Translations under genes and position numbers: made by a program
Shown here: one piece after another, positions 39,818 through 47,936 of the stretch
How positions within the stretch are numbered: position 1 is the stretch's first letter
Layout of the letters: each line of letters begins with the position of its first letter
Source: Plantactinospora sp. BC1
GTDB lineage: Bacteria > Actinomycetota > Actinomycetes > Mycobacteriales > Micromonosporaceae
Direction: 5' to 3'
NCBI RefSeq assembly: GCF_003030345.1
Contig: NZ_CP028158.1
Location: forward strand, 5,208,001 to 5,272,000
DNA: 64,000 nucleotides
Notes under the pieces: model-generated
Told to the model about the DNA's origin: nothing
The model's input: only the letters and a program-made list of their open reading frames with translations
Database searches by the model: none

Positions 39818-40273
39818 TCATGTGCCCGGCTGCCCCCGCCAGGAACCGCCCGCGCCGGCCCGCCCGGAGGAGGGCAGTGGACACTCCGGAGTCTCGGCGC
39901 ACTCGACCAGGTCGGCGCAGCCGGCCGCCAGCGCCTCGCGCAGGGTCGCCGCGACGGCGGTCAGCTCGGCGATCCGCCGCTCCACCTCGGTGAGCTTCGC
40001 CCGGGCGCGGTCCGCAAGCACCCGATCCGCCCCACCGGGCACCCCCGGAGCGCGGACGTCGAGCAGCTCGGCCACCTCGGCGAGGCTGAACCCGAGCCGC
40101 TGTGCCGTCTTGATCGCCCGGAGCAGGGTCACCGTCTCCGCCGGATAGCTGCGGTGCCCGCCGAGGGTACGCGCGGGTTCGGCGAGCAGCCCGCGCCGCT
40201 CGTAGTACCGCAGGGTCTGCTGGTTGACCCCGGCCGCCGCGGCGAGCTGACCGGGTCGCAGCCCCTCAGGCAC
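39818..40273 (-). CDS. MerR family regulator with C-terminal cysteines
   Basis: A 151-residue activator/repressor with the MerR winged helix (RPGQLAAAAGVNQQTLRYYE, then RRGLLAEPAR), a dimerisation helix (about 80-120) and a C-terminal loop with Cys residues (GCADLVECAETPEC, near 115-130). In metal-sensing MerR proteins such cysteines bind Hg, Cd, Pb or Cu; the arrangement is suggestive but does not fix the metal. It overlaps the upstream gene by 8 bases, so the pair forms one operon; a MerR-type promoter precedes that gene. Confidence 0.88.
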   Translation of the reverse strand: MPEGLRPGQLAAAAGVNQQTLRYYERRGLLAEPARTLGGHRSYPAETVTLLRAIKTAQRLGFSLAEVAELLDVRAPGVPGGADRVLADRARAKLTEVERRIAELTAVAATLREALAAGCADLVECAETPECPLPSSGRAGAGGSWRGQPGT

Positions 40274-40637
40274 GGTGCCCGCCGTCCGGCCCCACCCGGG
40301 CGGCCAGTGCGTCGAGCACCGCCACCTGCCCGGCCGGCACCCCGACGTCCCAGCACAGCCGGCCGCCGGCCACGTCGAGCCGGAACGTGAAGAAGGAACA
40401 GCAGCCGGACTCCCGCATCATCAGGTCGGCCACCCGGGACGCCACCTGCGGGGTCGGGGTCAACTCCAGCCGGAGCCGGTCGGGTTCGACCCGGCGCACC
40501 GAGCGGACGGCCGTGCCGAGTAGCCGGTCGAACTCGGCGAGTCGGGCCGGCTGCTCCGCCGTCGGCAGGGTGCAGGCCGCCGGCACCCAGCCGGACGGGA
40601 CAGCGGGTACGTCCGCGACACCTCGTACGTCTGCCAT
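40266..40637 (-). CDS. Small Cys-pair protein of a MerR operon
   Basis: A 123-residue soluble protein with an alternating helix/strand pattern. The most telling motif is RESGCCSFFTFRLD (near residue 80), with a vicinal Cys pair; another Cys lies near the N-terminus (PAACTLPTAEQ) and one in GGRLCWDVGV. Vicinal Cys pairs often bind soft metals, so a metal-handling or thiol role is plausible given the MerR partner. A far longer frame (to 42245) exists on this strand but runs through a repeat and other genes and is not real. I know this kind of protein only as hypothetical. Confidence 0.75.
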   Translation of the reverse strand: MADVRGVADVPAVPSGWVPAACTLPTAEQPARLAEFDRLLGTAVRSVRRVEPDRLRLELTPTPQVASRVADLMMRESGCCSFFTFRLDVAGGRLCWDVGVPAGQVAVLDALAARVGPDGGHRA

Positions 40638-40644
40638 ACCTCGA

Positions 40645-40675
40645 CGGTAAGCCGGTACCCCGGTACCGGATGCAA
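40645..40675 (-). promoter_or_regulatory. MerR-type promoter with 19-bp spacer and perfect dyad
   Basis: Read leftward, TTGCAT (complement of 40670-40675) and TTACCG (complement of 40645-40650) are separated by 19 bases, the overlong spacer typical of MerR-controlled promoters. The spacer holds the perfect palindrome CCGGTACC-GG-type dyad at 40652-40669. The gene start lies eight bases further on. Confidence 0.75.
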
Positions 40676-40733
40676 GCGTGGGCGCCGGAAATTCGCTCGC
40701 CGGTCCGGAACCGCCGGCCGTACGGTCGACCGG

Positions 40734-41825
40734 ATGTGGGGACCCTTCACGCCGGGACTGCGACTGTGCCGGCTCCTCTACACCGAGGCGGTACGTCCAC
40801 TGCTCGCCGAGGCGTACCCGGAGCTGCGCTACGCGGCGGCCCGGCTCGGCCAGGGGTCGGAGGTGCTCGGCTTCGACACCGAGCGCTCGGTCGACCACGA
40901 CTGGGGTCCCCGGCTCACCCTCTTCCTCGCCCCCGACGACCTCGACCGGTACGGCGGGCGGATCACCTCGTTGCTGGCCGAGCGGCTGCCGAAGCGGGTC
41001 GGCGGCTGGCCGACACACTTCGTCCCGGTCGCCGGCCGGTCCCGGGTGCCGGCCGAAACCGACGGGCCGGTGGCGCACCTGGTGCAGCTCACCGAGCTGG
41101 GCGTCTGGTGTGACGGGCAACTGGGCTTCGATCCCCGGCAGGGGGTGCGGACCTTCGACTGGCTGGCCACCCCGACGCAACTGCTGGCCGAGGTGACCGG
41201 CGGGGCCGTCTTCTTCGACGGCCCCGGCGAGCTGACCGCGCTGCGGGAGCGCCTGCGCTGGTATCCGGACGACGTCTGGCGCTACCTGCTGGCCTGCCAG
41301 TGGGCCCGGATCGACCAGGAGGAGCCGTTCGTCGGGCGGGCCGCCGAGGCCGGGTCGGAGGTGGGCAGCCGGGTGCTGGCGGCCCGGCTGGTCCGGGACG
41401 TGATGCGGCTCTGCCTGCTGCTCGGCCGGCGGTATCCGCCGTACGGCAAGTGGCTGGGCAGCGCCTTCGCCGCCCTGCCCGAGGCGTCGGCGGTCGCCGC
41501 CGCGCTGGACGGGGCGCTGACCGGGGACGCCGTGGCCCGGCAGGCGGCGCTCTGCACCGCCTACGAGGCGGCCGGGGCGTGGCAGAACCGGCTCGGCCTG
41601 GCCGAACCGGTGGAGGCGACCCGGCGGCTCTTCCACGACCGGCCGTACCCGGTCATCGGCGCCAACCGGTTCGCGGCCGCCCTGCTGGCCGGGATCACCG
41701 ACCCCGAGGTCGCCGCGCTGCCTGTGCTCGGCGGCATCGACCAGTTCGTGGACAACACTCCCGTGCTGTGCCAGCCGGAGCTGACCAGGGCGCTGACCGC
41801 CGCCGCCTGGCAGCGGGACCGCTGA
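40734..41825 (+). CDS. DUF4037 domain protein
   Basis: A 363-residue soluble protein. Near residue 45 the segment GSEVLGFDTERSVDHDWGPR resembles the nucleotidyltransferase-like active region of the DUF4037 family, with Asp residues spaced as in metal-binding loops. The C-terminal half is helical (WRYLLACQWARIDQEEPFVG, RDVMRLCLLLGRRYPPYGKW). The family is thought to be related to nucleotidyltransferases, but activity is not established. It is a single gene, divergent from the MerR operon, and ends directly at a minisatellite. Confidence 0.8.
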   Translation: MWGPFTPGLRLCRLLYTEAVRPLLAEAYPELRYAAARLGQGSEVLGFDTERSVDHDWGPRLTLFLAPDDLDRYGGRITSLLAERLPKRVGGWPTHFVPVAGRSRVPAETDGPVAHLVQLTELGVWCDGQLGFDPRQGVRTFDWLATPTQLLAEVTGGAVFFDGPGELTALRERLRWYPDDVWRYLLACQWARIDQEEPFVGRAAEAGSEVGSRVLAARLVRDVMRLCLLLGRRYPPYGKWLGSAFAALPEASAVAAALDGALTGDAVARQAALCTAYEAAGAWQNRLGLAEPVEATRRLFHDRPYPVIGANRFAAALLAGITDPEVAALPVLGGIDQFVDNTPVLCQPELTRALTAAAWQRDR

Positions 41826-41826
41826 C

Positions 41827-41961
41827 GCGACGGTGTCGGGAGCGACGGTGTCGGGAGCGACGGTGTCGGGAGCGACGGTGTCGGGAGCGACGGTGTCGGG
41901 AGCGACGGTGTCGGGAGCGACGGTGTCGGGAGCGACGGTGTCGGGAGCGACGGTGTCGGGA
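41827..41961. repeat. 15-bp minisatellite, nine perfect copies
   Basis: The unit GCGACGGTGTCGGGA occurs nine times in a row without a single change, beginning one base after the DUF4037 stop. All six frames are open through it, so it creates long false ORFs with (APDTV)n or (PTPSL)n. There are no spacers, so it is not CRISPR. Confidence 0.97.
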
Positions 41962-42073
41962 GCGCCGACGCGGTGACCGGCTCGACGGGGACGGGGACCG
42001 GGACCGGCGGTGCGTCCCGACGGGGCCGGCGGTGCACCCCACGGGCGGCAGAGGTTGGGTAGCCTGCCTCGGC

Positions 42074-42571
42074 ATGACCACCGTGGTGATCCGCCCACCG
42101 CGCGACGCTTCCGGCCGTACCGTCGTCGCTCGTCGAGGTCTCGGGCTCGCCGGCCTCGTCGGGCTGGCGGCGCTCGGCTCGGGCTGCGCCGGTGGGGAGC
42201 CGGCCGGCACGGCGGGCACCTCGCCGCCGGCCACGCCCGCGACAACCGCCGCCCCGGCCCCGACCGCGACCCCGACGGACGGCTGCCCGGTCGACGCGGC
42301 GACCCTCTTCGCCGCGCTCAAGGCCAACGGCGAGCTGTACGGCGCGGTCGACACGGAGATCAGCGGCCTCCGCGACCTGGCCTGCCTGCGGGGGTACGCG
42401 ACCGGGACGACGATCGTGCCGCCGGAGCGGGTCGACCCGGCCTTCGTCCTCTTCCGGTACGACCGCGACAGTGCGACGTGGCGGGCGCTCGTCGCCGGTA
42501 CCGACGCGATCTGCACCGACCTGGTCCCGGCCGACGTCATTCCCCGGTTGCCGGGCTGCCTCGGCTCCTGA
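42074..42571 (+). CDS. Small lipoprotein, function unknown
   Basis: A 165-residue exported protein. An N-terminal basic segment with TVVARR, a hydrophobic stretch (LGLAGLVGLAALGSGC) and the lipobox Cys near residue 38 mark a lipoprotein, followed by a Thr/Pro/Ala linker (40-68). The folded part has three further Cys residues (DGCPVDAATL, LACLRGYA, DAICTDLV and a last PGCLGS), likely in disulfides. The family is common in Micromonosporaceae as hypothetical proteins; no function is known. Confidence 0.7.
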   Translation: MTTVVIRPPRDASGRTVVARRGLGLAGLVGLAALGSGCAGGEPAGTAGTSPPATPATTAAPAPTATPTDGCPVDAATLFAALKANGELYGAVDTEISGLRDLACLRGYATGTTIVPPERVDPAFVLFRYDRDSATWRALVAGTDAICTDLVPADVIPRLPGCLGS

Positions 42572-42787
42572 TTGTCGGGGCGGCCGGCCGGGGCGGGTCG
42601 GTTCGTGACCTCGGGACGATAAATTCGCGCGTATCGACGGCTCCGAACATGATCCGGTAGGCTCCTCGACGGTTATCTGAAATTTTCCGGAAGTTGATCG
42701 GAAAAACTGCCGGAAAGCCACCTTTCCACCGGACTCGGCCCGGTCCCCGCCCAGCTGCGGCGGCGACTGGTGCAGGAGGTGATGGCC

Positions 42788-45700
42788 GTGGTCGATGGCC
42801 CCACCATCGGCGTACTCACCATGTCTGTCGGTTGCGACTATTTCGGCAGCATTCTCGGCGGAATCGCGCGGACGACCGCCCTGGCGGGTGGCCGGATGAT
42901 CGCCATTCAGACCCTCGGCGCCGGCACATTCGACTTCGACCCGCCCGAACCTCCGGACTTTCCGCACCTGGTGGCCTGGGATCACGTCTCCGCGTTCGTG
43001 GTGATCCTGAACTCGGCGTCGCCGGGATACCTGACCTCGATCCAACGCGCCGGCAAACCGGTCATCATGATCAGTGACTCGATGCCCGGCGTCTCCTGTC
43101 CGGTCGTGCTCCCGGACAACCGTCGCGGGGTACGCGAGGCGGTCCTGCACCTGGTCGAACACGGCCACCGGGAGATCGCTTTCGCCGGATATCTCGAACT
43201 GCGAGATCTGCGCGAGCGCTACGAGGCATATCGCGACGCCCTGCTGGAGTGCGGAATAACCCCCCGTACCGATCTGCATTTCGACACCGGGGACAACCGG
43301 GAGAGCGGCGGCGAACGCGCCGGCCGGGCGATGCTCGCCGCCGGCCTGCCGTCGACGGCGGTGGTCGCCGGAAACGACCTGAACGCGATCGGCCTGCTCC
43401 GCACCTTCCTGGCCGCCGGCGTGGAGGTGCCGCGCCAGCAGGCGGTGGTCGGTTTCGACGACATGGAGGGGGTCGTCTACTTCACCCCGAGCCTCTCCAC
43501 GGTGCGGCAGAGCTTCGAGGCCCTGGGTCGGATCGCCGCCGAACTCGCCCTGCGGGCCGCGCACGGGGAGGAGATCGAGGCCCGGACCTACTCCGTACCC
43601 ACGTCGTTCCAGGCACGCGAGTCGTGCGGCTGCGCCGACCCGCTGGCGCCCGGGATCCTGGCGGCGGAGCCGGACGCCGAACCGTCGACCGCCGAACACC
43701 TGGTCGCCCGACTGGTCGCGGCACTGCCGGACCAGGTCGACCCGCCCCGCCGGGCCACCATCGCCCGGGCCGGCACGCTGGTCGCCGACGCTCTCGCCGC
43801 GGCCGCCGACGACGCACCGGGGCCGGATCTGCCCGACCTGCGTCAGGCCCTGGTCGGCCTACAGACGCTGAGCCAGCGGCATCCGGAGGGCGTGGTCCGG
43901 ATGATGGACTCCATCCGGCGGTACGGGCTGGGCCTGGCCGGCCGGATCGGTCCGCACGACCCGGCCGGCGCCGAACGGGTTCGGGCCGGTACCGAGGAGA
44001 TCGTGGTCGCGCTGGCGCAGAGCCGGTCCCGGACACACCGGATCGAGGAGAACGAGTTCCAGACCACCCTCAAGACGCTCTACACGGTGAGCAAGAACCT
44101 GCTGCGCAGCCACGAGAAGGACCCCCGCGCGCTGGCCTGGATCCAGGACACCAACGCCCGGGGCGGCTGCCTCGGGCTCTGGTCGGCCACCCCGGTCGGG
44201 GCCGACGGCACCGAACGGACCCTGGACCTGGTCACCATGTTCGAACGGGACCGTGGGCCGGTGCCGATGCCGGTCGGGCCGGTGCCGCCCCGGTCGTTCC
44301 CGCCGGCCGAACTGGTCGACCTCGCGGACCTGGACGCCGACCAGATGGTCTACGTGGCGCCGTTGCAGATCGGCGCCAGCGACTGGGGAATGCTCGCCGT
44401 CGTCGGTCCGATCGAGGCGGAGGTGGCCAGCGGCCGGGAGATGATGAACCAGTGGGCGGCCCTGCTGACCATCGCCCTCGACCACGACGCGGTGCTGAAG
44501 TCCCTGCGTGAGCAGGAGGACCTGCTCCGGCACGCGGCGCTCTACGATCCGCTGACCGGGCTGGCCAACCGGTCCCTCTTCCTGGACCGGCTCCAGGCGG
44601 CCGTCGCCGCCCAGGCCCGGCACCCGGAACGGCACTACTCGGTGCTGCTGCTCGACCTCGACGGGTTCAAGCTGGTCAACGACAGCCTGGGACACCTGGC
44701 CGGCGACCGGCTGCTGGTCCAGGTCGCCGAGCGGATCCGGGCCAGTGCCCGGGAGGCGGAGGTCGCCGCCCGGTTCGGCGGGGACGAGTTCGCCGTACTG
44801 CTGCGGCACCGTTGTGACGGCGAGGATCCGGCAGCGGTGGCGGAGCGGATCCGGGGCGCGCTGGACGTGCCGTTCCGGCTCGGCGAGGAGGAGTTCGTCG
44901 TCTCGGCCAGCATCGGCATCTCCCGCAGCAGCACCGGCTACCAGCACGCCGAGGACGTCATCCGGGACGCCGACACCGCGATGTACTCGGCGAAGTGGCA
45001 GCGCAAGGGCTCGCACGCGGTCTTCGACGTCGCCATGCACGAGCGGGTCGTCGGGCGGCTGCGTACCGAGGCGGAGCTGCGCCGGGCACTGGAGACCGGT
45101 GGTTTCGAACTGCGCTACCAGCCGATCGTACGGCTCGGCGACGGCCGTACCCACGCGTTCGAGGCGCTGATGCGCTGGCGGCATCCCGTACGCGGACTGG
45201 TGGCACCGGCCGACTTCCTGCCGATCGCCGAGGAGAGCGGGCTGATGCCGCCGATCGGCCGCTGGGCGCTGGCCGAGGCGTGCCGGCAGCTCGCCGCCTG
45301 GCGGGCGGGCGGGTCCGCCCCCGAGGGGCTGCGGATGAGCGTCAACGTCTCCAACCGGCAGTTCTGGCACACCCGGCTGCTGGAGGACATCGAGGAGAGT
45401 CTGCGGGCGGCGGGGCTGGACCCGGCGGCCCTGATCATCGAGATCACCGAGGGCGTCATCGTGCACGACGTCCCGGCGGCCCGGACGAAGCTGGCCGCAC
45501 TGCACGAACTCGGCGTACAGCTGCACATCGACGACTTCGGCACCGGCTACTCCTCGTTGCAGGCGCTGCACCACCTGACGATCGACGCCTTCAAGATCGA
45601 TCGGTCCTTCGTGGCGCCGCTGGCCACCGACGGCAAGAGCCGGGAGCTGGTCCGCTCGATCGTGTCGATGGGGCTCAACCTGGGGCTGGAGTTGGTGGCC

Positions 45701-45868
45701 GAGGGGATCGAGACCGCCGCACAGCGGGACCAGTTGCGCCGCTACGGCTGCCACCACGGTCAGGGCTACCTCTTCGCCGGCCCGGTCAGCGGGGCGGAGG
45801 CGGAGGCGATCCTCCGTGACGGCAGCCCGGTCGGCCTCCCCCGGCTGGCGGCCCGGGCCGTCCGCTAG
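42788..45868 (+). CDS. LacI-type sensor fused to GGDEF and EAL domains
   Basis: A protein of about 1,026 residues that should make and/or break cyclic di-GMP. Residues 1-285 form a periplasmic-binding-type fold as in LacI effector domains (GVLTMSVGCDYFGSILGGI, AVVGFDDMEGVVYFTPSLST) but without the DNA-binding head. Residues 285-560 are helical with a GAF-like stretch. GGDEF is intact (RFGGDEFAVLL, near 660), and so are the EAL residues (FEALMRWRHP, SVNVSNRQF, IEITEG, DDFGTGYSSL, FKIDRSF, AEGIET; about 775-1020). There is no membrane helix, so it senses a cytoplasmic ligand. Start: the GTG at 42788 is eight bases from AGGAGG; an ATG at 42782 is only two bases from it. Confidence 0.9.
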   Translation: MVDGPTIGVLTMSVGCDYFGSILGGIARTTALAGGRMIAIQTLGAGTFDFDPPEPPDFPHLVAWDHVSAFVVILNSASPGYLTSIQRAGKPVIMISDSMPGVSCPVVLPDNRRGVREAVLHLVEHGHREIAFAGYLELRDLRERYEAYRDALLECGITPRTDLHFDTGDNRESGGERAGRAMLAAGLPSTAVVAGNDLNAIGLLRTFLAAGVEVPRQQAVVGFDDMEGVVYFTPSLSTVRQSFEALGRIAAELALRAAHGEEIEARTYSVPTSFQARESCGCADPLAPGILAAEPDAEPSTAEHLVARLVAALPDQVDPPRRATIARAGTLVADALAAAADDAPGPDLPDLRQALVGLQTLSQRHPEGVVRMMDSIRRYGLGLAGRIGPHDPAGAERVRAGTEEIVVALAQSRSRTHRIEENEFQTTLKTLYTVSKNLLRSHEKDPRALAWIQDTNARGGCLGLWSATPVGADGTERTLDLVTMFERDRGPVPMPVGPVPPRSFPPAELVDLADLDADQMVYVAPLQIGASDWGMLAVVGPIEAEVASGREMMNQWAALLTIALDHDAVLKSLREQEDLLRHAALYDPLTGLANRSLFLDRLQAAVAAQARHPERHYSVLLLDLDGFKLVNDSLGHLAGDRLLVQVAERIRASAREAEVAARFGGDEFAVLLRHRCDGEDPAAVAERIRGALDVPFRLGEEEFVVSASIGISRSSTGYQHAEDVIRDADTAMYSAKWQRKGSHAVFDVAMHERVVGRLRTEAELRRALETGGFELRYQPIVRLGDGRTHAFEALMRWRHPVRGLVAPADFLPIAEESGLMPPIGRWALAEACRQLAAWRAGGSAPEGLRMSVNVSNRQFWHTRLLEDIEESLRAAGLDPAALIIEITEGVIVHDVPAARTKLAALHELGVQLHIDDFGTGYSSLQALHHLTIDAFKIDRSFVAPLATDGKSRELVRSIVSMGLNLGLELVAEGIETAAQRDQLRRYGCHHGQGYLFAGPVSGAEAEAILRDGSPVGLPRLAARAVR

Positions 45869-45933
45869 CGCCGTCCCCTCTGCACTCTTCGTCGGTTCCG
45901 CCCGGCGCCCGGCTGCTCGTGTCCCGATGCGGC

Positions 45934-45987
45934 TAGACATCGACTGCCGCCGTTGAATATATTTCGATCGAAGCTGCGAAATGTTTC
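45934..45987 (+). promoter_or_regulatory. Promoter and two palindromes before the deacetylase gene
   Basis: TAGACA (45934-45939) and TATATT (45958-45963) are 18 bases apart. Two 10-bp palindromes follow: TTCGATCGAA (45963-45972) and GAAATGTTTC (45978-45987; perfect arms GAAA/TTTC). GAAA-N-TTTC sites are known before xylanase genes of Streptomyces, so a sugar-responsive repressor is likely. Confidence 0.55.
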
Positions 45988-46037
45988 AACGTCCACCACC
46001 ACCGGCAGACCGCCCCGCCGCCCACCGAGGAGCCCCC

Positions 46038-47114
46038 ATGCCCCGTCCGCGTTCCCGGCCGCGCGGCCGCCTCTACGCCGCGCTCGCCGCCACCGCCCTG
46101 GCCGTCACGGCCGGCGCCGCCGCCGTCACCGTCGCCGCGCCACCGGTCGCCGCCGCAGCCTGCAACGGCTACGTGGCGCTGACCTACGACGACGGCCCCA
46201 ACACCGGCACCACCACCGCGCTGCTCAACGCGTTGCGCTCGGCCGGCGCCCGGGCCACCTTCTTCAACGTCGGCCAGCGGGCCCAGCAGAACCCCGCGTT
46301 GGTACGCGCCCAGCAGCAGGCCGGGATGTGGATCGGCAACCACAGCTGGACGCACCCGCACATGACCCAGCTCAGCACCGCGCAGATGACCTCGGAGATC
46401 AGCCAGACCCAGCAGGCCATCCAGCAGGCCACCGGGACCGCGCCGAGGCTCTTCCGGCCGCCGTACGGCGAGACCAACGCCACGCTGCGCTCGGTGCAGG
46501 CCCAGTTCGGCCTGACCGAGGTGCTCTGGAGCGTGGACTCCCAGGACTGGAACGGCGCCAGCACGGCGCAGATCGTCCAGGCCGCCGGCAACCTCACCGA
46601 CGGCGGCGTCATCCTGATGCACGACGGCTACCAGACCACCATCAACGCCGTCCCGCAGATCGTGGCCAACCTGGCCAACCGCAACCTCTGCCCCGGGATG
46701 ATCTCGCCGACCACCGGTCGGGCCGTCGCACCCGACGGCACCAACCCGCCCACCAACCCGCCGACGAACCCACCGACCAACCCGCCCACGAACCCCCCGA
46801 CGAACCCGCCGACGCAGGGACCGGGCGGCTGCACCGCGACCGCCTCGCTGAACTCCTGGAACGGCGGCTTCGTGGCCACCGTACGGGTCACCGCCGGCTC
46901 GTCCGGCACCAACGGCTGGTCGGTAGGGGTGAACCTGCCGTCCGGCGCCACGGTCACGAACTCGTGGAACAGCCAGCGCAGCGGCAGCAGCGGCGCGGTC
47001 ACCTTCACCAACGTGAGCTTCAACGGCCGGATCTCCCCCGGACAGTCGACCGAGTTCGGCTTCCAGGGCACCGGCAGCGGGACCGGGATGTCACCGACCT
47101 GCACCGCGAGCTGA
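46038..47114 (+). CDS. Secreted polysaccharide deacetylase (CE4) with CBM2
   Basis: A 358-residue exported enzyme that removes acetyl groups from xylan, chitin oligomers or peptidoglycan. The ATG has GAGGAG upstream; the signal peptide ends near VAAAAC (about 40). The NodB domain (42-225) has TYDDGPN (base and metal Asp), NHSWTHPHM (metal His pair) and RPPYGETNA. A linker of seven NPPT-like repeats (240-263) leads to a cellulose-binding CBM2 with its terminal Cys pair and NGW, NSWN and GRISPGQSTEFGFQG motifs (266-358). The CBM2 points to plant cell wall, so acetylxylan is the most likely substrate. It is a single gene with its own promoter and terminator. Confidence 0.93.
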   Translation: MPRPRSRPRGRLYAALAATALAVTAGAAAVTVAAPPVAAAACNGYVALTYDDGPNTGTTTALLNALRSAGARATFFNVGQRAQQNPALVRAQQQAGMWIGNHSWTHPHMTQLSTAQMTSEISQTQQAIQQATGTAPRLFRPPYGETNATLRSVQAQFGLTEVLWSVDSQDWNGASTAQIVQAAGNLTDGGVILMHDGYQTTINAVPQIVANLANRNLCPGMISPTTGRAVAPDGTNPPTNPPTNPPTNPPTNPPTNPPTQGPGGCTATASLNSWNGGFVATVRVTAGSSGTNGWSVGVNLPSGATVTNSWNSQRSGSSGAVTFTNVSFNGRISPGQSTEFGFQGTGSGTGMSPTCTAS

Positions 47115-47125
47115 CTTCCGATTCA

Positions 47126-47150
47126 GCGGATCCGTCCGATGTGGATCCGC
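47126..47150 (+). terminator. Small hairpin after the deacetylase gene
   Basis: GCGGATCC (47126-47133) and GGATCCGC (47143-47150) pair perfectly around a 9-base loop, 12 bases after the stop. Confidence 0.55.
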
Positions 47151-47169
47151 AGGGCAGCACCGTGGATCT

Positions 47170-47218
47170 GACGTCAGGCGCCCGGCCGAACCCCTGCCCC
47201 GGCCGGGCGCCCGACGTC
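47170..47218. terminator. Strong terminator
   Basis: Arms at 47170-47188 and 47200-47218 pair over about 18 bp with one mismatch (GACGTC and GGCGCCCGGCCG against their complements). Between here and 47486 only promoter-like features are seen. Confidence 0.8.
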
Positions 47219-47400
47219 GACCGTCGGGCTCACGGACCCGCCGCCCCCGGCGAGTGGTCCGCGGATGCCGTCCATACGACGGGCTCCGGCATGGCAGCGC
47301 ACCGGATCCCGTCTCCCCCGTTGAACGACGACACCTCCCCGTGCACGCGGGTCCCAGCACATCCGCTCGGGATGCCCACCACGCGTCCGCAGCGATGATA

Positions 47401-47438
47401 TGCACACGGCACGTGATCCCGTCAACATGCGTGCACAC
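47401..47438. promoter_or_regulatory. Paired TGCACAC sites before the XRE gene
   Basis: TGCACAC occurs at 47401-47407 and again at 47432-47438, 31 bases apart (three helical turns), within the upstream region of the XRE gene. They could be operator sites for the XRE protein; a promoter could not be fixed. Confidence 0.3.
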
Positions 47439-47486
47439 CTCTATGGCATGCTGTAAACCACTGGACCCAGCTGCGGAGGAGGCCAG

Positions 47487-47936
47487 ATGGTTGAGGAGGC
47501 GGGAGAGTTCCGCAGCCCGGGGCCGCTGGCCGACCGGCTGGACCGGCTCTTCGACCGCATCCGCAAGCCCGACGGCAGCGCGTACAGCCTGCGCGAGGTG
47601 GCGGACGCGATCACCGCACAGGGCGAGTCCATCTCGCACACCTACATCGGACAGCTGCGTACCGGGAAGAAGCGCGACCCGAACCTCAGCCACCTGCGGG
47701 CGCTGGCGAAGTTCTTCGGCGTACCGGTGGAATACTTCACCAGCGACCGACTGGCGGCCGACGTCGACAAGGAACTCGACCTCGCCGCCGCATTGCAGCA
47801 GGTACGCGCCCGCACCGTCGCGCTGCGCAACTCCGTCATCCCGGAGGCACAGTCCGCCATCGATGCCCTGACCGAGTTGCTCGGGGTGATCCGCGTCCTT
47901 GAACAGGGCAGGCCGGACGCGGATGATGGCGCGTGA
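47487..47936 (+). CDS. XRE family transcriptional regulator
   Basis: A 149-residue regulator with GGAGGAGG upstream of its ATG. The helix-turn-helix lies at about 25-75 (YSLREVADAITAQGESISHT, YIGQLRTGKKRDPNLSHLRA), followed by the typical ALAKFFGVPVEYFTSD and a C-terminal helical tail (95-149). The layout matches actinobacterial regulators that sit beside ImmA/IrrE-type peptidases, where the peptidase is thought to cut the regulator and relieve repression. Here the peptidase gene starts on the base after the stop codon. Confidence 0.88.
   Translation: MVEEAGEFRSPGPLADRLDRLFDRIRKPDGSAYSLREVADAITAQGESISHTYIGQLRTGKKRDPNLSHLRALAKFFGVPVEYFTSDRLAADVDKELDLAAALQQVRARTVALRNSVIPEAQSAIDALTELLGVIRVLEQGRPDADDGA

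Noticed and set aside
41827-41961. CRISPR array
   Set aside because: The units are directly adjacent with no spacers and no cas genes are present; it is a minisatellite.
40637-42245. Long - strand extension of the Cys-pair gene with (APDTV) repeats
   Set aside because: The extension runs antisense through the DUF4037 gene and the minisatellite; the promoter and dyad at 40645-40675 fix the real start at 40637.
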